A DNA stretch of 32,047 nucleotides from Tissierellia bacterium (GTDB lineage: Bacteria > Bacillota > Clostridia > Tissierellales > Tepidimicrobiaceae), in the NCBI GenBank assembly GCA_012728075.1, contig JAAYFV010000041.1, positions 1 to 32,047 on the forward strand, given 5' to 3'. Below the pieces are notes generated by a model, which made no database searches, was not told the DNA's origin, and saw nothing but the letters and a program-made list of their open reading frames with translations. Each line of letters opens with the position of its first letter. Position 1 is the first letter of the stretch. Shown in pieces: positions 16,764-26,611 of the stretch. The position numbers and the translations under genes were made by a program.

Positions 16764-18123
16764 ATGATTACTAAAATCAAAAAAAGAGATGGAAGGGAAG
16801 TGCCTTTCAATATTGAAAAAATAGCAAATGCAATATTTAAGGCAGCTCAAGCAGCTGGAGGTCAGGATTATGATTTAGCTTTAAAATTAGCTGAAGAAGT
16901 AACTTTTCAATTAAATGAAAAGTATGAAGGCCAAGTTCCAGGTGTGGAAGATATCCAGGATGTAGTAGAGAAAACTCTTATAGAAAAGGGTCATGCTAAA
17001 ACTGCTAAAGAATATATTTTGTACAGAGCTGAAAGGACTAGAATCCGAGAAATGGATACAAGGTTAATGAGGGTATACGAGGATTTAACCTTTAAAAGGG
17101 CAGAAGATGTAGATATTAAAAGGGAAAATGCCAATATAGATGGTAATACCGCTATGGGTACTATGTTGAAATACGGTTCAGAAGGGGCAAAGGAATTCTA
17201 CGATTTGTTTGTGTTAAATCCTGCCCATTCAAAAGCCCATAAAAATGGAGATATACATATCCATGATTTAGATTTTTTGACTTTAACTACTACTTGTTGT
17301 CAAATAGATATAGTAAATTTATTTAATGGTGGTTTTAACACAGGACATGGATATTTAAGGGAACCTAATGATATCCAATCTTATTCAGCACTAGCCTGTA
17401 TTGCAATCCAATCCAACCAAAACGATCAACATGGTGGTCAAAGTATACCTAATTTTGACTATGGGATGGCATTGGGAGTGAGAAAAACTTACAGGAAAAC
17501 TTATAGACAGAATCTGCTTAAAAGTATTGAACTATTGGTAGAAGATGTAGATCTAAAGGATAATGTAAACAATATATTTAGTATATTGGAAAAAGAATAT
17601 AATCTAGTACCTACTTTGGAAGATAATGATGAATATAAGCAGAAGGAAGCTGAATACTTAAAGGAGCTTTTAAATGACAATAAAATAGTTGAAAGAATAC
17701 AGGATTTTGCTGAAAGAAATGCTTATAAAGACACGGATAGAAGGACTTATCAAGCCATGGAGGCATTGATTCATAATTTAAATACTATGCATTCTAGAGC
17801 AGGAGCACAAATCCCCTTTAGTTCTATTAATTACGGTACAGACACTTCTCCTGAAGGAAGGATGGTTATGAGAAATCTTCTTCTATCTACAGAAGTGGGA
17901 TTAGGAAATGGTGAAACTCCCATATTCCCAATACAGATATTTAAAGTAAAAGAAGGAGTAAACTATAATCCAGGAGATCCTAATTATGATCTATTTAGAT
18001 TGGCTTGTAAAGTAAGCGCTAAAAGATTATTTCCTAATTTCTCCTTCATAGATGCTCCCTTCAATATTAAGTACTATAAAGAAGGACATCCAGAAACAGA
18101 AATTGCCTATATGGGCTGTAGAA
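16764..18123 (+). CDS. nrdD: anaerobic ribonucleotide reductase, 5' exon
   Basis: Class III ribonucleoside-triphosphate reductase, which makes dNTPs without oxygen. This part encodes residues 1-453 plus the first base of codon 454. Residues 1 to about 95 are the ATP-cone (ITKIKKRDGREVPFNIEKIA). The catalytic barrel follows, with IHDLDFLTLTTTCCQID and NQNDQHGGQSIPNFDYGMA. It ends at YMGCR, where Cys452 fits the thiyl-radical cysteine of the family. The ORF track adds SALRCA, which is read from the intron. The ATG is preceded by TGGGGG. The intron begins at 18124, and the frame resumes at 20743. Confidence 0.93.
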
Positions 18124-20742
18124 GTGCGTTACGTTGTGCCTAAACTCGGAAGAGAGGACGGTACCACTTGTTAAATTAAACAAGTAGAACTATATATTCA
18201 AAGATAGGAATGAGAGGGTAACGCCTTAAAACTATCTCCCTGAACCTCCCAAGTGCATTTTAGTAGCATATGACTAAAAGGTGCTAAGCTGGGTAAAGTC
18301 GCCTGAGAGCTACCCTAAAAGACGAGAGTCTACAGGAAAATTGCAACAATTATTAGTTGAGTAGTGATAGGGCGGGGGTCTAATAGCTACCTATGGTTAG
18401 GATGTCTCTGAACGAGACTGACGAAAACTGGAATGTACGAGTCTAAAAGCCCATTCAGCAGAAATGCTGTCAACACATAATAGTGTGGTTGATGAGGTAA
18501 AGTACAACTTTCGGCTAGGAAATACCTTATAATGTTAAAGGCATTATCAAGTCAACAGGCTCAGACAGTAGCCTAAGGGTAGTATAAATGGAGAGAATAT
18601 ATGGAACGTAAAAAGCTAGTTTACGTAGAGGTGATATAGCCACCAAAGACACGGTAGTTAGGAAAACTAATAAGGTATAACTAACTTTTAAAACTAGTGA
18701 GAGAGGTGTTAGAGTACCTATGAAATACTGATAATAAAGTATGGAGGGAAAGGCACTAGTCGTTATAATTTTGTATAATTTACAATTCCTCACGTTCAAG
18801 GTTCCAGTAAGACTAAGAAATCTACTCATGAGGGGGTAGAAACTTGAACAACGCAAGAGTATATAATGAATACTACGGGATTTTAGAAAAATATGACATG
18901 CTTTATGAACAAAGTAAAAATGGTGTTAAATTTACAAAGCTAATGGATATTATTACTAGCGAAGAAAACATAATGAGTGCATATAGAATTCTCAAAAAGA
19001 ATAAAGGAAGTAAAACAGCAGGAATAAATAATCATAATATAAGTCATTTAGAAAAATACACAAAAGATAATCTAATAAAATATGTCAGAAATAGATTAAA
19101 TAATTATCAAGCGCAAGGAATAAAAAGAGTATATATACAAAAAGCAAATGGTAAACAAAGACCTCTTGGAATTCCAACAATAGAAGATAGATTAATTCAG
19201 CAATGCATAAAACAGGTACTAGAACCTATAATTGAACCAAAGTTTTATGAACATAGCTATGGTTTTAGACCATTAAGAGATAGTTCTCATGCTCTATTTA
19301 GGATGCAATTCCTAATAAACAGATGTCAATTAACATATTGTGTAGACTTTGATATTGAAGGATTCTTTGATAATGTAAATCATGGTAAATTATTAAAACA
19401 ATTATGGAATTTAGGGATAAGGGACAAGAAATTAATTAAAATAATATCTCTAATGCTAAAAGATAAGGTAGAGGGCATACCAATGACCAAGGGAGTCCCA
19501 CAAGGTGGAATAATTTCACCACTACTAGCAAATATATATCTAAATGAATTAGACTGGTGGGTGGCAGAACAATGGCATAAACATCCACTAAATAATAATA
19601 GTGCTAGAAAATTAAAACAGACTAATATGAAAGAAATGTATATTATAAGATACGCAGACGATTTTAAAATCATGTGTAAGAATTACACAGAGGCAAATAA
19701 GATTTACCATGCTACAGGTCAATGGCTAAAAGAAAGATTAGACCTTGAATTAAATGAAGATAAAACTAGAATAGTTAATTTGAAAAAGAATTATTCAAAG
19801 TTCCTAGGTATTGAAGTCAAAGCAAGATGGAGAAAGAATAAATGGACAGCGACAAGCAGAATAGATAGAGAAGAAGTTGAGAACATAAAAGAGAGAATAA
19901 AGAAATGCGTTGATAATATTTGCAAAACACAGAATGAAAAAGAAGTCTATATGTATAATGTAGTCATTAGCGGAATGCATAACTATTATAGCAGGGCAAT
20001 TCAAGTATTTAATGATTTTAAAGAGATTAATTGGGCAACCAGAAAATACCACAAAGTTCGACTTAGTAAATATTGCAAAGAGGGAAAATGGAAAACAGGA
20101 ACTAAAGGTTTCGAAAAATATTTCCAAGGAAGATATAAAACATTTAAACTAGGAAATACACCACTAATACCAATATGTGATGTAGGATATAAAAGAAATG
20201 TAGCAGTAAATAAGAAAAAGAACCTTTATACAGAAGGAGGTAGGAAAGCCCTCAATATAGAAGAGTTAATACTTAAAGATGATTTGAAATATCTAAGGAG
20301 AAATTATAATACACATTGGAATATTGAATACTTTGACAACAGAATAAGTAGATATAGTATGCAAATGGGTAAATGTGCAATAAGTAAATATTACACAACA
20401 CCACAAAATGGAGAATGTCATCATGTAAATCCAAGGTTTAAGGGTGGAAAAGATAATTTTGACAATCTAAGGTGGATTGATAAAACAATTCACAAAGGAA
20501 TACATGCTAAAAATCCAGAAGTAATAGAAAAAGCTATCTTAGTCATGAGAGAACATAGTAAAGATAGTAAAGATTTTTCAAATATGCTAAAGAAATTTAA
20601 TTATTATAGAACCAAATGCGATAGAGAGGAATATAAAATTAGACAGAATTGACGATGGAAAGCCGTGTGAAGGGAAACTTTCATGCACGGTTTGGACTGG
20701 GGGAAAAGGTGGAGATAATATCAAAACCTTACCTATCAGTAT
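18124..20742 (+). mobile_element. group II intron inserted in nrdD
   Basis: Self-splicing retroelement of 2619 bases. The 5' end GTGCG matches the GUGYG consensus and the 3' end is AT (consensus AY). About 720 bases of structured domains I-III precede the reverse transcriptase gene in domain IV. Domain V is at 20660-20693 (AAGCCGTGTG, a GAAA tetraloop, then GCACGGTTT) with the AGC triad at 20661-20663. Domain VI follows to 20742. Excision joins exon bases a and ct into ACT, giving YMGCR-T-RVIGNVYDP, a continuous NrdD. The precise ends, complete domain V and full-length protein suggest it is active. The protein resembles the chloroplast-like class. Confidence 0.95.
18844..20652 (+). CDS. group II intron reverse transcriptase/maturase with HNH domain
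   Basis: Multifunctional protein that helps the host intron splice and move. The 602 residues include the RT domain (about 50-330) with QRPLGIPTIEDRLIQQ, HSYGFRPLRDSSHA, VDFDIEGFFDNVNH, TKGVPQGGIISPLLANIYL and the catalytic YADD at 270-273. A maturase region (about 340-450) follows, then a C-terminal HNH endonuclease with CHHVNPRFKGGKDNFDNLRW and KGIHAKN. The HNH allows target-strand cutting. The start is TTG with GAGGGGGT upstream. The last codons run into the start of domain V. All catalytic residues are intact. Confidence 0.96.
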   Translation: MNNARVYNEYYGILEKYDMLYEQSKNGVKFTKLMDIITSEENIMSAYRILKKNKGSKTAGINNHNISHLEKYTKDNLIKYVRNRLNNYQAQGIKRVYIQKANGKQRPLGIPTIEDRLIQQCIKQVLEPIIEPKFYEHSYGFRPLRDSSHALFRMQFLINRCQLTYCVDFDIEGFFDNVNHGKLLKQLWNLGIRDKKLIKIISLMLKDKVEGIPMTKGVPQGGIISPLLANIYLNELDWWVAEQWHKHPLNNNSARKLKQTNMKEMYIIRYADDFKIMCKNYTEANKIYHATGQWLKERLDLELNEDKTRIVNLKKNYSKFLGIEVKARWRKNKWTATSRIDREEVENIKERIKKCVDNICKTQNEKEVYMYNVVISGMHNYYSRAIQVFNDFKEINWATRKYHKVRLSKYCKEGKWKTGTKGFEKYFQGRYKTFKLGNTPLIPICDVGYKRNVAVNKKKNLYTEGGRKALNIEELILKDDLKYLRRNYNTHWNIEYFDNRISRYSMQMGKCAISKYYTTPQNGECHHVNPRFKGGKDNFDNLRWIDKTIHKGIHAKNPEVIEKAILVMREHSKDSKDFSNMLKKFNYYRTKCDREEYKIRQN

Positions 20743-21710
20743 CTAGAGTTATTGGAAATGTATATGATCCATCTAGAGAAATAGTCAATGGTAGGGGTAA
20801 TTTAAGTTTCACTACAATTAATTTACCTAGATTAGGCTTAAAACATCGAGGAGATATAAAGGGCTTTTATGAAGAATTAGATAGCACTATAGATTTAGTA
20901 ATAGAACAGCTAATAGAAAGGTTTGAAATACAAGCAAGTAAAAAGGTACACAATTTCCCATTTTTAATGGGTCAAGGTATATGGATTGATTCCGATAAGC
21001 TAAATAAGGATGATGAAATAAGAGAAGTGTTAAAACATGGTACTTTATCCATTGGATTTATTGGATTGGCAGAGTGTTTAAAAGCTTTAACAGGATTTCA
21101 TCATGGGGAAAGTATAGAGTCTCAAAAATTAGGTTTGGAAATTATAGGTCATATGAGGGATAGGATGGATGAAACTAGTAGACAATTTGGTATGAATTTT
21201 ACATTATTGGCTACTCCAGCAGAGGGTACTGCAGGTAGATTTGTAAAAATGGATAGGGAGATATTTGGAGAAATTGAAGGAATTACAGATAGAGAATATT
21301 ATACCAATAGTTTCCATGTACCTGTATACTATGAAATTACAGCTTTTAAAAAGATAAATATAGAAGCTCCTTATCATGAGTTGACTAATGCAGGGCATAT
21401 CACCTATGTGGAACTAGATGGGGATCCAACTCAAAATCTAGATGCTTTTGAAAAAATAGTAAGAGCAATGAAGGAAGCAGGTGTGGGATACGGTTCTATA
21501 AATCATCCAGTAGATAGGGATCCAGTATGTGGGTTTACAGGAATAATAGGGGACACTTGTCCTAAATGCGGTAGAGAAGAAGGAAATGTTAAGTTTCAAA
21601 GGATAAGAAGGATAACTGGTTATTTAGTTGGCACTTTAGAAAGATTTAATGATGCAAAAAGAGCAGAAGAAAGAGATAGAGTAAAGCATTTTTCTTGTTC
21701 CTATAAATAA
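20743..21710 (+). CDS. nrdD: anaerobic ribonucleotide reductase, 3' exon
   Basis: Second part of nrdD, resuming with RVIGNVYDPSREIVNGRGNL after the intron. It supplies the rest of the barrel, the zinc-binding CGFTGIIGDTCPKCG, and the C-terminal glycyl-radical motif RRITGYLVG. With the 5' exon it gives 2328 bases, 775 residues. The ORF track begins this frame at 20649 inside domain V; those first 31 residues are intron RNA. nrdG starts 12 bases after the stop. Without splicing neither half can work, since the presumed active-site cysteine and the glycyl radical lie on different exons. Confidence 0.93.
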
Positions 21711-21722
21711 AGAGGTGGCAAT

Positions 21723-22232
21723 ATGGAAGATGAAGTAAAGATTGCAGGAATCATAAAAGAATCCATAGTAGATGGTCCGGGGATTAGATTAGTGGTATTT
21801 ACCCAAGGTTGTGTTCACAATTGTATAGGTTGTCATAATCCTGAAACTCATTCTTTTAGTGGAGGCTATTATATGAAAATAGATGAGATAATAAATATGA
21901 TTAAAGAAAATCCTCTATTAGATGGTATAACATTAAGTGGCGGAGATCCTTTTGTTCAAGCAAAGGCTTGTGCTAATTTAGCTAACAAAGTAAAAGAAAT
22001 GGGATTAAATGTGGTTACCTATACAGGCTATACTTTTGAAGAGATAATCCAGGAGATGAAGATAAATCATAGTTGGGAAAAACTATTGTATGCTACGGAT
22101 ATATTAATAGATGGAAGATTTGACATAACCAAAAAGAGTTTATTATTAAAGTTCAGGGGTTCAAAGAATCAGAGGATAATAAATGTAAAAAAATCCCTAA
22201 ATGAAAATAAGATAATTTTAGCAGATATATGA
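21723..22232 (+). CDS. nrdG: anaerobic ribonucleotide reductase activase
   Basis: Radical SAM enzyme that installs the glycyl radical on NrdD. The 169 residues match the family. FTQGCVHNCIGCHNPET holds the CX3CX2C cluster motif, and TLSGGDPFVQ is the SAM-binding GGE-type motif. SD AGAGGTGG precedes ATG. It is the last gene of the nrdD-nrdG operon and is followed by a terminator, so its expression probably depends on transcription through the intron. Confidence 0.94.
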   Translation: MEDEVKIAGIIKESIVDGPGIRLVVFTQGCVHNCIGCHNPETHSFSGGYYMKIDEIINMIKENPLLDGITLSGGDPFVQAKACANLANKVKEMGLNVVTYTGYTFEEIIQEMKINHSWEKLLYATDILIDGRFDITKKSLLLKFRGSKNQRIINVKKSLNENKIILADI

Positions 22233-22236
22233 ACAT

Positions 22237-22273
22237 AAGGGCATCTAACCAAATTTTTGGATAGATGCCTTTT
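22237..22273 (+). terminator. terminator after nrdG
   Basis: An imperfect stem, AAGGGCATCTAACC with GGATAGATGCCTTTT, ends in a short T run just past the nrdG stop. Confidence 0.75.
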
Positions 22274-22288
22274 AAGCTAGGGGGAGTA

Positions 22289-22624
22289 TTAAATATTAAT
22301 TAATTCATCTATTTTGGCAGCTAGAATAAAATCATTTTCATGAAGACCTTGGATTTTATGAGTCCAAAGTTTTATGACCACTTTTCCCCAAGATAGATAT
22401 ATATCAGGATGGTGACCTTCATTTTCTGCTAATTGTCCTACTTTATTAACAAAATCAAGTCCTTCTTTAAAGTCTTTAAATCTATATGTTTTTTCTATAT
22501 ATTTATTATCTATTACTTTCCAGCCTTCCTTTAATGAAGGTAGTAATTCTTTAATCTCCTCTTCATTTAAAGTTGGTGCACCTACACTACAGGGAACACA
22601 TTTTTTAGTAAGTAGTTCACTCAT
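22289..22624 (-). CDS. phhB: 4a-hydroxytetrahydrobiopterin dehydratase (PCD)-like
   Basis: Pterin-4a-carbinolamine dehydratase family. The 111 residues include ENEGHHPDIYLSWGKVVIKL and WTHKIQGLHENDFILAAKID, the family's active-site region. The ORF track start at 22678 is too early; AAAGGTGG lies correctly before the ATG at 22624. An N-terminal CVPC pair is common in bacterial members. No aromatic amino-acid hydroxylase is visible, so the role here may be in pterin salvage or molybdopterin-type chemistry as suggested for other bacteria. It is convergent with nrdG and divergent from the dipeptidase pseudogene. Confidence 0.9.
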   Translation of the reverse strand: MSELLTKKCVPCSVGAPTLNEEEIKELLPSLKEGWKVIDNKYIEKTYRFKDFKEGLDFVNKVGQLAENEGHHPDIYLSWGKVVIKLWTHKIQGLHENDFILAAKIDELINI

Positions 22625-22809
22625 ATTTTCACCACCTTTTACAAATTGGAAAATTCTATTCGATGTATTCATACCCAAAAGCTATAAGATTATCACGTAT
22701 TTATTTTAAAACTATATAATATAGATTAGATTTTGAGATAAGAAGGATTATAACTATAAATATAGAATAAATATTATATGATAAAAAAATAATCAAAAGA
22801 GGTGGACAG

Positions 22810-23747
22810 ATGAGACCTATAGATATGCATTGTGATACTATACTAGGATTAATAGATGATAAAGGGGGTTTGGGACTATATGAAAATAATCTAAGTGTAG
22901 ATATTAAAAAACTAAAAAGGGGAATTCATTAGCTCAATTTTTTGCAATGTGGGTAAATATAAAGAGTAAAAAGGATCCAATGGAGAATTGTCTTGAATTA
23001 ATAGATAGATTTTATGTAGAGCTTGAAAAGAATTCCCATAGCATTTCAATAGCAACAAATTATGAAGATATAATAAAGAATGATGATAGTGATAAGATTT
23101 CTGCTATTCTTACCATTGAAGAAGGAGGTACAATTAAAGGTGAATTATATAATTTAAGGAACTTTTATAGATTAGGGGTAAGGGCAATAACTCTTACATG
23201 GAATGAACCTAATGAAATAGGATACCCTAATACGACTAGTAAATACAGGTCTAAAGGACTAACTAAATTTGGTCAACAAGTTGTAGATGAGATGAATCGA
23301 TTAGGTATGCTAATAGATGTTTCACATCTTTCAGATGAAGGATTTTATGATGTAGCTAAATTAAGCTCTAAACCTTTTATAGCTTCCCATTCAAACTCAA
23401 GAACTATGAAGAATCATCCTAGAAACCTTACTGATGATATGATAAAGGTTCTTTCGGAAAGTGGAGGGGTAATGGGTATATGCTTTGAAAGGGATTTTCT
23501 AGGAAATACTGAAAAAGCTAGAATAGAGGATATGATTAGACATATTAAACACATTAAAAACATTGGAGGAATAGAAGTAATAGCTCTAGGTTCTGATTTT
23601 GATGGCTCCCATCCTAATTGTGAAATAAACAATATTGGTGAAATAGAAAAGCTTGCTTTTGCTTTAAGTGATAATAAGTTTTCTGAAGATGAAATAGATA
23701 AGATTTTTTATAAAAATGTCTTAAGAGTAATAAAGGATGTATTATAG
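22810..23747 (+). pseudogene. M19 (membrane/renal dipeptidase) family peptidase, frameshifted
   Basis: Zinc dipeptidase family. The ATG at 22810, with AGAGGTGG upstream, begins MRPIDMHCDTILGLIDD, carrying the HxD metal motif. The frame breaks near 22922: AAAAGGGGAATTCATTAG stops at codon 41, while adding one A gives RGNSLAQFFAMWVNI and continues into the ORF listed at 22947. Restored, the protein has 312 residues, normal for the family. The rest is intact, with TIEEGG, DVSHLSD, ASHSNSR and GSDFDG ligand motifs. A one-base deletion or a sequencing error in the GGGGAA tract fits best. The fragment from 22947 alone lacks the HxD motif and an SD. Confidence 0.88.
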
Positions 23748-23799
23748 ATAAACAAAAATTCAACTAAGGAGGAAGGGATTACCCTTATAGTTTGGATAA

Positions 23800-23880
23800 A
23801 CTTGGCATGTTACTGCTCATTGACCAAGAAGCTCCCACTTCAACGAATGTATGGGAGTAAGTGGCGAGTAGTTTACATAT
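23800..23880 (+). repeat. IS200/IS605-like hairpin end upstream of the lyase gene
   Basis: GAAGCTCCCACTTCAACG followed by AATGTATGGGAGTAAGTGG and CGAGTAGTTTAC has the look of the structured end downstream of tnpB in IS605-type elements. Two alternative stems are possible: CTCCCA with TGGGAG, or CTCCCACTT with AAGTGGCGAG. No tnpB is present. It could be a solo end, a small non-autonomous element, or a leader RNA for the next gene. Confidence 0.45.
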
Positions 23881-23900
23881 AAGTATAATGGAGGTATTAT

Positions 23901-25085
23901 ATGTCTAAAAATTATCGTTTTGATACTAAAACTATACATGGTGGCTATACTGGTAAAAATCCAGAAAATGCATTAAATCCACCAATATTTCAAACTTCTA
24001 CTTTTACTTTTGATAGTATAGAACATGTGGAAAAAGTTATGAGTTTTGAATCTGATGATTATGTATATACTCGGGGGAACAATCCTACTTTAAGACTATT
24101 TGAAAATAGAATGGCAGAACTAGAATATGGAAAAGGAGCAGTGGCCTTTTCTTCAGGTATGGCTGCCATATCCTCAGTATTGTTTTCCTTTTTAAAACCA
24201 GGAGATAATGTAATAGTTCATAAAACCCTATATGGTTCAAGTTATAGTGTAGTTACTAAACTTTTGCCAGAATACCATGTAAATTATAAAATTGTAGACC
24301 TTACAAATACAGAGGAATTTATAAAAGCCATAGATGAAAATACTAAATTAGTTTATTTTGAAAGCCCATCTAATCCTGATTTGTCTATAATAGATATTAA
24401 AAAAATATCACAAAATGCCCATGAAAAAAATATAAAAGTAGTAGTAGATAATACCTTTGCTTCTCCCTATTTTCAAAATCCATTATTATTAGGTGCGGAT
24501 GTAGTGGTCCATAGTGCTACCAAATATATTTGTGGTCATGGAGATGTAGTAGGAGGAATAGCTATATCCCAAGATAACTACTATATTCAAAGCTTAAAAT
24601 TTGAATATATGTGTGAATTTGGTGGTGCCATGAGCCCCTTTGATGCTTGGCTTCTTTTAAGGGGATTAAAAACTCTAGGGATTAGAATGAGGCAACATGA
24701 AGAAAATGCCCTAACTGTAGCAAATTATTTGGAAAATCACCCAAAAGTTAAAAAAGTAAATTATCCAGGTCTAGAAAGCTTCAATGGACACAATATAGCC
24801 AAAGAACAGATGAATGGCTTTGGTGCCATGATTAGCTTTGAATTAAGTGGAAATCTACAAGATGCCATAAAATTTGTAGAAAGTGTAGAATTAGCTCAAT
24901 TAGCCGTAAGTTTAGGGGATTGTGAAACCTTAATAGAGTTGCCAGCAGCTATGACTCATAGAGGATATCCAAAAAAGAAAATTGAAGAATTTGGTCTAAC
25001 GGAAAGTATGATAAGAATTTCAGTTGGTATAGAGGACAAACGGGATATACTAGAGGATTTGGAGCAGGCTTTTAATCAAATTTGA
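23901..25085 (+). CDS. PLP-dependent trans-sulfuration enzyme (methionine gamma-lyase-like)
   Basis: Cys/Met metabolism PLP family (cystathionine gamma-synthase, gamma-lyase, methionine gamma-lyase). The 394 residues match. YTRGNNPTLRLFE (56-68) binds PLP phosphate from the neighbouring subunit, FSSGMAAISS precedes it in the fold, and HSATKYICGHGD holds the PLP lysine at 208. YGSSY at 111-115 has Ser113 where characterised methionine gamma-lyases carry a Cys, so true MGL activity is uncertain; a cystathionine or cysteine lyase is possible. SD TGGAGG precedes ATG. An IS605-like hairpin lies just upstream; no S-box riboswitch is seen. Confidence 0.87.
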   Translation: MSKNYRFDTKTIHGGYTGKNPENALNPPIFQTSTFTFDSIEHVEKVMSFESDDYVYTRGNNPTLRLFENRMAELEYGKGAVAFSSGMAAISSVLFSFLKPGDNVIVHKTLYGSSYSVVTKLLPEYHVNYKIVDLTNTEEFIKAIDENTKLVYFESPSNPDLSIIDIKKISQNAHEKNIKVVVDNTFASPYFQNPLLLGADVVVHSATKYICGHGDVVGGIAISQDNYYIQSLKFEYMCEFGGAMSPFDAWLLLRGLKTLGIRMRQHEENALTVANYLENHPKVKKVNYPGLESFNGHNIAKEQMNGFGAMISFELSGNLQDAIKFVESVELAQLAVSLGDCETLIELPAAMTHRGYPKKKIEEFGLTESMIRISVGIEDKRDILEDLEQAFNQI

Positions 25086-25161
25086 GAAATGGGCCAACTT
25101 TTGGCTGAATTTGAGATATATTTAAAGTTTAATGAAATAATAAAAATAGCCTTTGGAAGCG

Positions 25162-25191
25162 GTAGTGGGACAGTAAAAACTGTCCCACTAC
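25162..25191. terminator. terminator between convergent lyase and PepV genes
   Basis: A 13-bp GC-richer stem, GTAGTGGGACAGT with ACTGTCCCACTAC, has an AAAA loop. T tracts are weak on both sides, but its position between convergent genes suggests shared use. Confidence 0.6.
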
Positions 25192-25205
25192 TAAACTTAA
25201 TTTGT

Positions 25206-26603
25206 TTATTTAGCTAATTCATATATTGCCTTTCCATATATCCTAGTTAAGAGTAATAGATGGTCTATGGATATAAATTCATTTGGTTGATGAGCTAGTT
25301 CTTCTTGATCTGGAAGTACAGGTCCAAAAGCTACTGCATTTTCCATAGCTCTAGCATAGGTTCCACCACCTATAACTAATGGTTTACTTTTTTTATCTCC
25401 TGTTTCTTCTCTATATACTTTCATCAATTTTTGAACTAAAAAATGGTCTTCAGGAATATATAAAGGTTTCATTTCTTCTTTATCTTCAATTAGTTCAATT
25501 CCTGTACCTTTTAGATTTTCTCTAATTCCATCATATACTTGTTGAGAGGTAAATGTAATAGGGTATCTTATATTTATGGATAGTATTATTTTGTTGTCTT
25601 CCATACGTATAACTCCTGGGTTGAAGTTTAATTTTCCAGATACTTCATCTTCAAATCCGCATCCTATTCCTTCACCATGATGTTTAAAAGCTATTTTTTT
25701 ATTATACATGTTTATAAATTCACATATATCACATTCACAATCTATTATACTTCCTAAGAATTCCATTATATAGCTTATAGCATTTTTACCCTTTTCAGGA
25801 GTAGATCCATGAGCTGAAACACCTTTTGCTTTTACTGTTAAAGTGTTTTCATCTTTCTCTAGAGTCATTTGGTATTGTTTCTTTTCTAGAAATCTTTCAA
25901 AAGCATCTTCTACTCGTTTAATATCTTTAACCTCTAATGTAGCTTCACAGTAGTCTGGAACCATATTGACTGCATTTCCACCTTTTATATTTTTTATTGT
26001 TATATTGTTTGTACAATTTGTCTTTATATCTTTAACTAGGTCAAATTTAATGATTCCTTTTTCTCCATGAATAACAGGGAAATTAGCATCAGGAGTAAAT
26101 CCAATATTTGGGGATTTTTCATGTTCAAAATAATATTTCATACATCCCCAACCTGTTTCTTCGTTGGTACCAAATATAAGTCTTACTTTTTTGTTCAAAG
26201 GTACTTTCATATCTTTTAGTATATTCATAGCATGTAAAATTGCCATAGCAGGCCCTTTATCGTCTATAGCACCTCTTCCATATATTCTACCATCATGTAT
26301 TTCTGCTCCATAGGGTGGATATTTCCATCCATCTCCTTCAGGTACCACATCTAGGTGAACTAATACTCCTAATGTTTCATCACCTTCTCCAAATTCTGCA
26401 TATCCTGCATATCCATCTAAATTTTTAGTCTTAAATCCCATTTGTTTTGATAAATTTAAAGCATATTCCAATGCTCTATAAGGACCTTCTCCAAAAGGCA
26501 TACTTTCTTTTGGTTTATCTTCAACACTTTTGATTTTTATAATCTCTTGAGTTGTGGATATTATATCGTCTTTTCTTTGTTCTACTATTTCTTTAATATT
26601 CAT
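25206..26603 (-). CDS. M20 dipeptidase, PepV-like
   Basis: Cytoplasmic zinc dipeptidase with broad specificity. The 465 residues match PepV. The pattern is PFGEGPYRALEYAL, VLVHLDVVPEGDGW (first zinc His/Asp), GRGAIDDKGPAMA (bridging Asp), FGTNEETGWG (catalytic Glu), FTPDANFPVIHGEKG, and GGGTYARAM with AHQPNE at the end. The ORF track starts at 26642. I choose ATG 26603 (MNIKEIVEQRKDD) because it matches the PepV N-terminus. The SD-like AAAGGTGG is far upstream and a hairpin lies between, so the start is not certain. It is downstream of the OPT transporter and PqqD-like genes, fitting a role in cleaving imported peptides. Confidence 0.88.
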   Translation of the reverse strand: MNIKEIVEQRKDDIISTTQEIIKIKSVEDKPKESMPFGEGPYRALEYALNLSKQMGFKTKNLDGYAGYAEFGEGDETLGVLVHLDVVPEGDGWKYPPYGAEIHDGRIYGRGAIDDKGPAMAILHAMNILKDMKVPLNKKVRLIFGTNEETGWGCMKYYFEHEKSPNIGFTPDANFPVIHGEKGIIKFDLVKDIKTNCTNNITIKNIKGGNAVNMVPDYCEATLEVKDIKRVEDAFERFLEKKQYQMTLEKDENTLTVKAKGVSAHGSTPEKGKNAISYIMEFLGSIIDCECDICEFINMYNKKIAFKHHGEGIGCGFEDEVSGKLNFNPGVIRMEDNKIILSINIRYPITFTSQQVYDGIRENLKGTGIELIEDKEEMKPLYIPEDHFLVQKLMKVYREETGDKKSKPLVIGGGTYARAMENAVAFGPVLPDQEELAHQPNEFISIDHLLLLTRIYGKAIYELAK

Positions 26604-26611
26604 ACATACTA

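Noticed and set aside
18123-20741. Alternative splice sites one base earlier, giving GCR-S-RV
   Set aside because: The frame would hold, but the ends would be AGTGCG and GTA, which break the GUGYG and AY rules.
20649-20742. ORF-track start MTMESRVKGNFHARFG for the second nrdD part
   Set aside because: These codons translate intron domains V and VI; the real coding sequence resumes at 20743.
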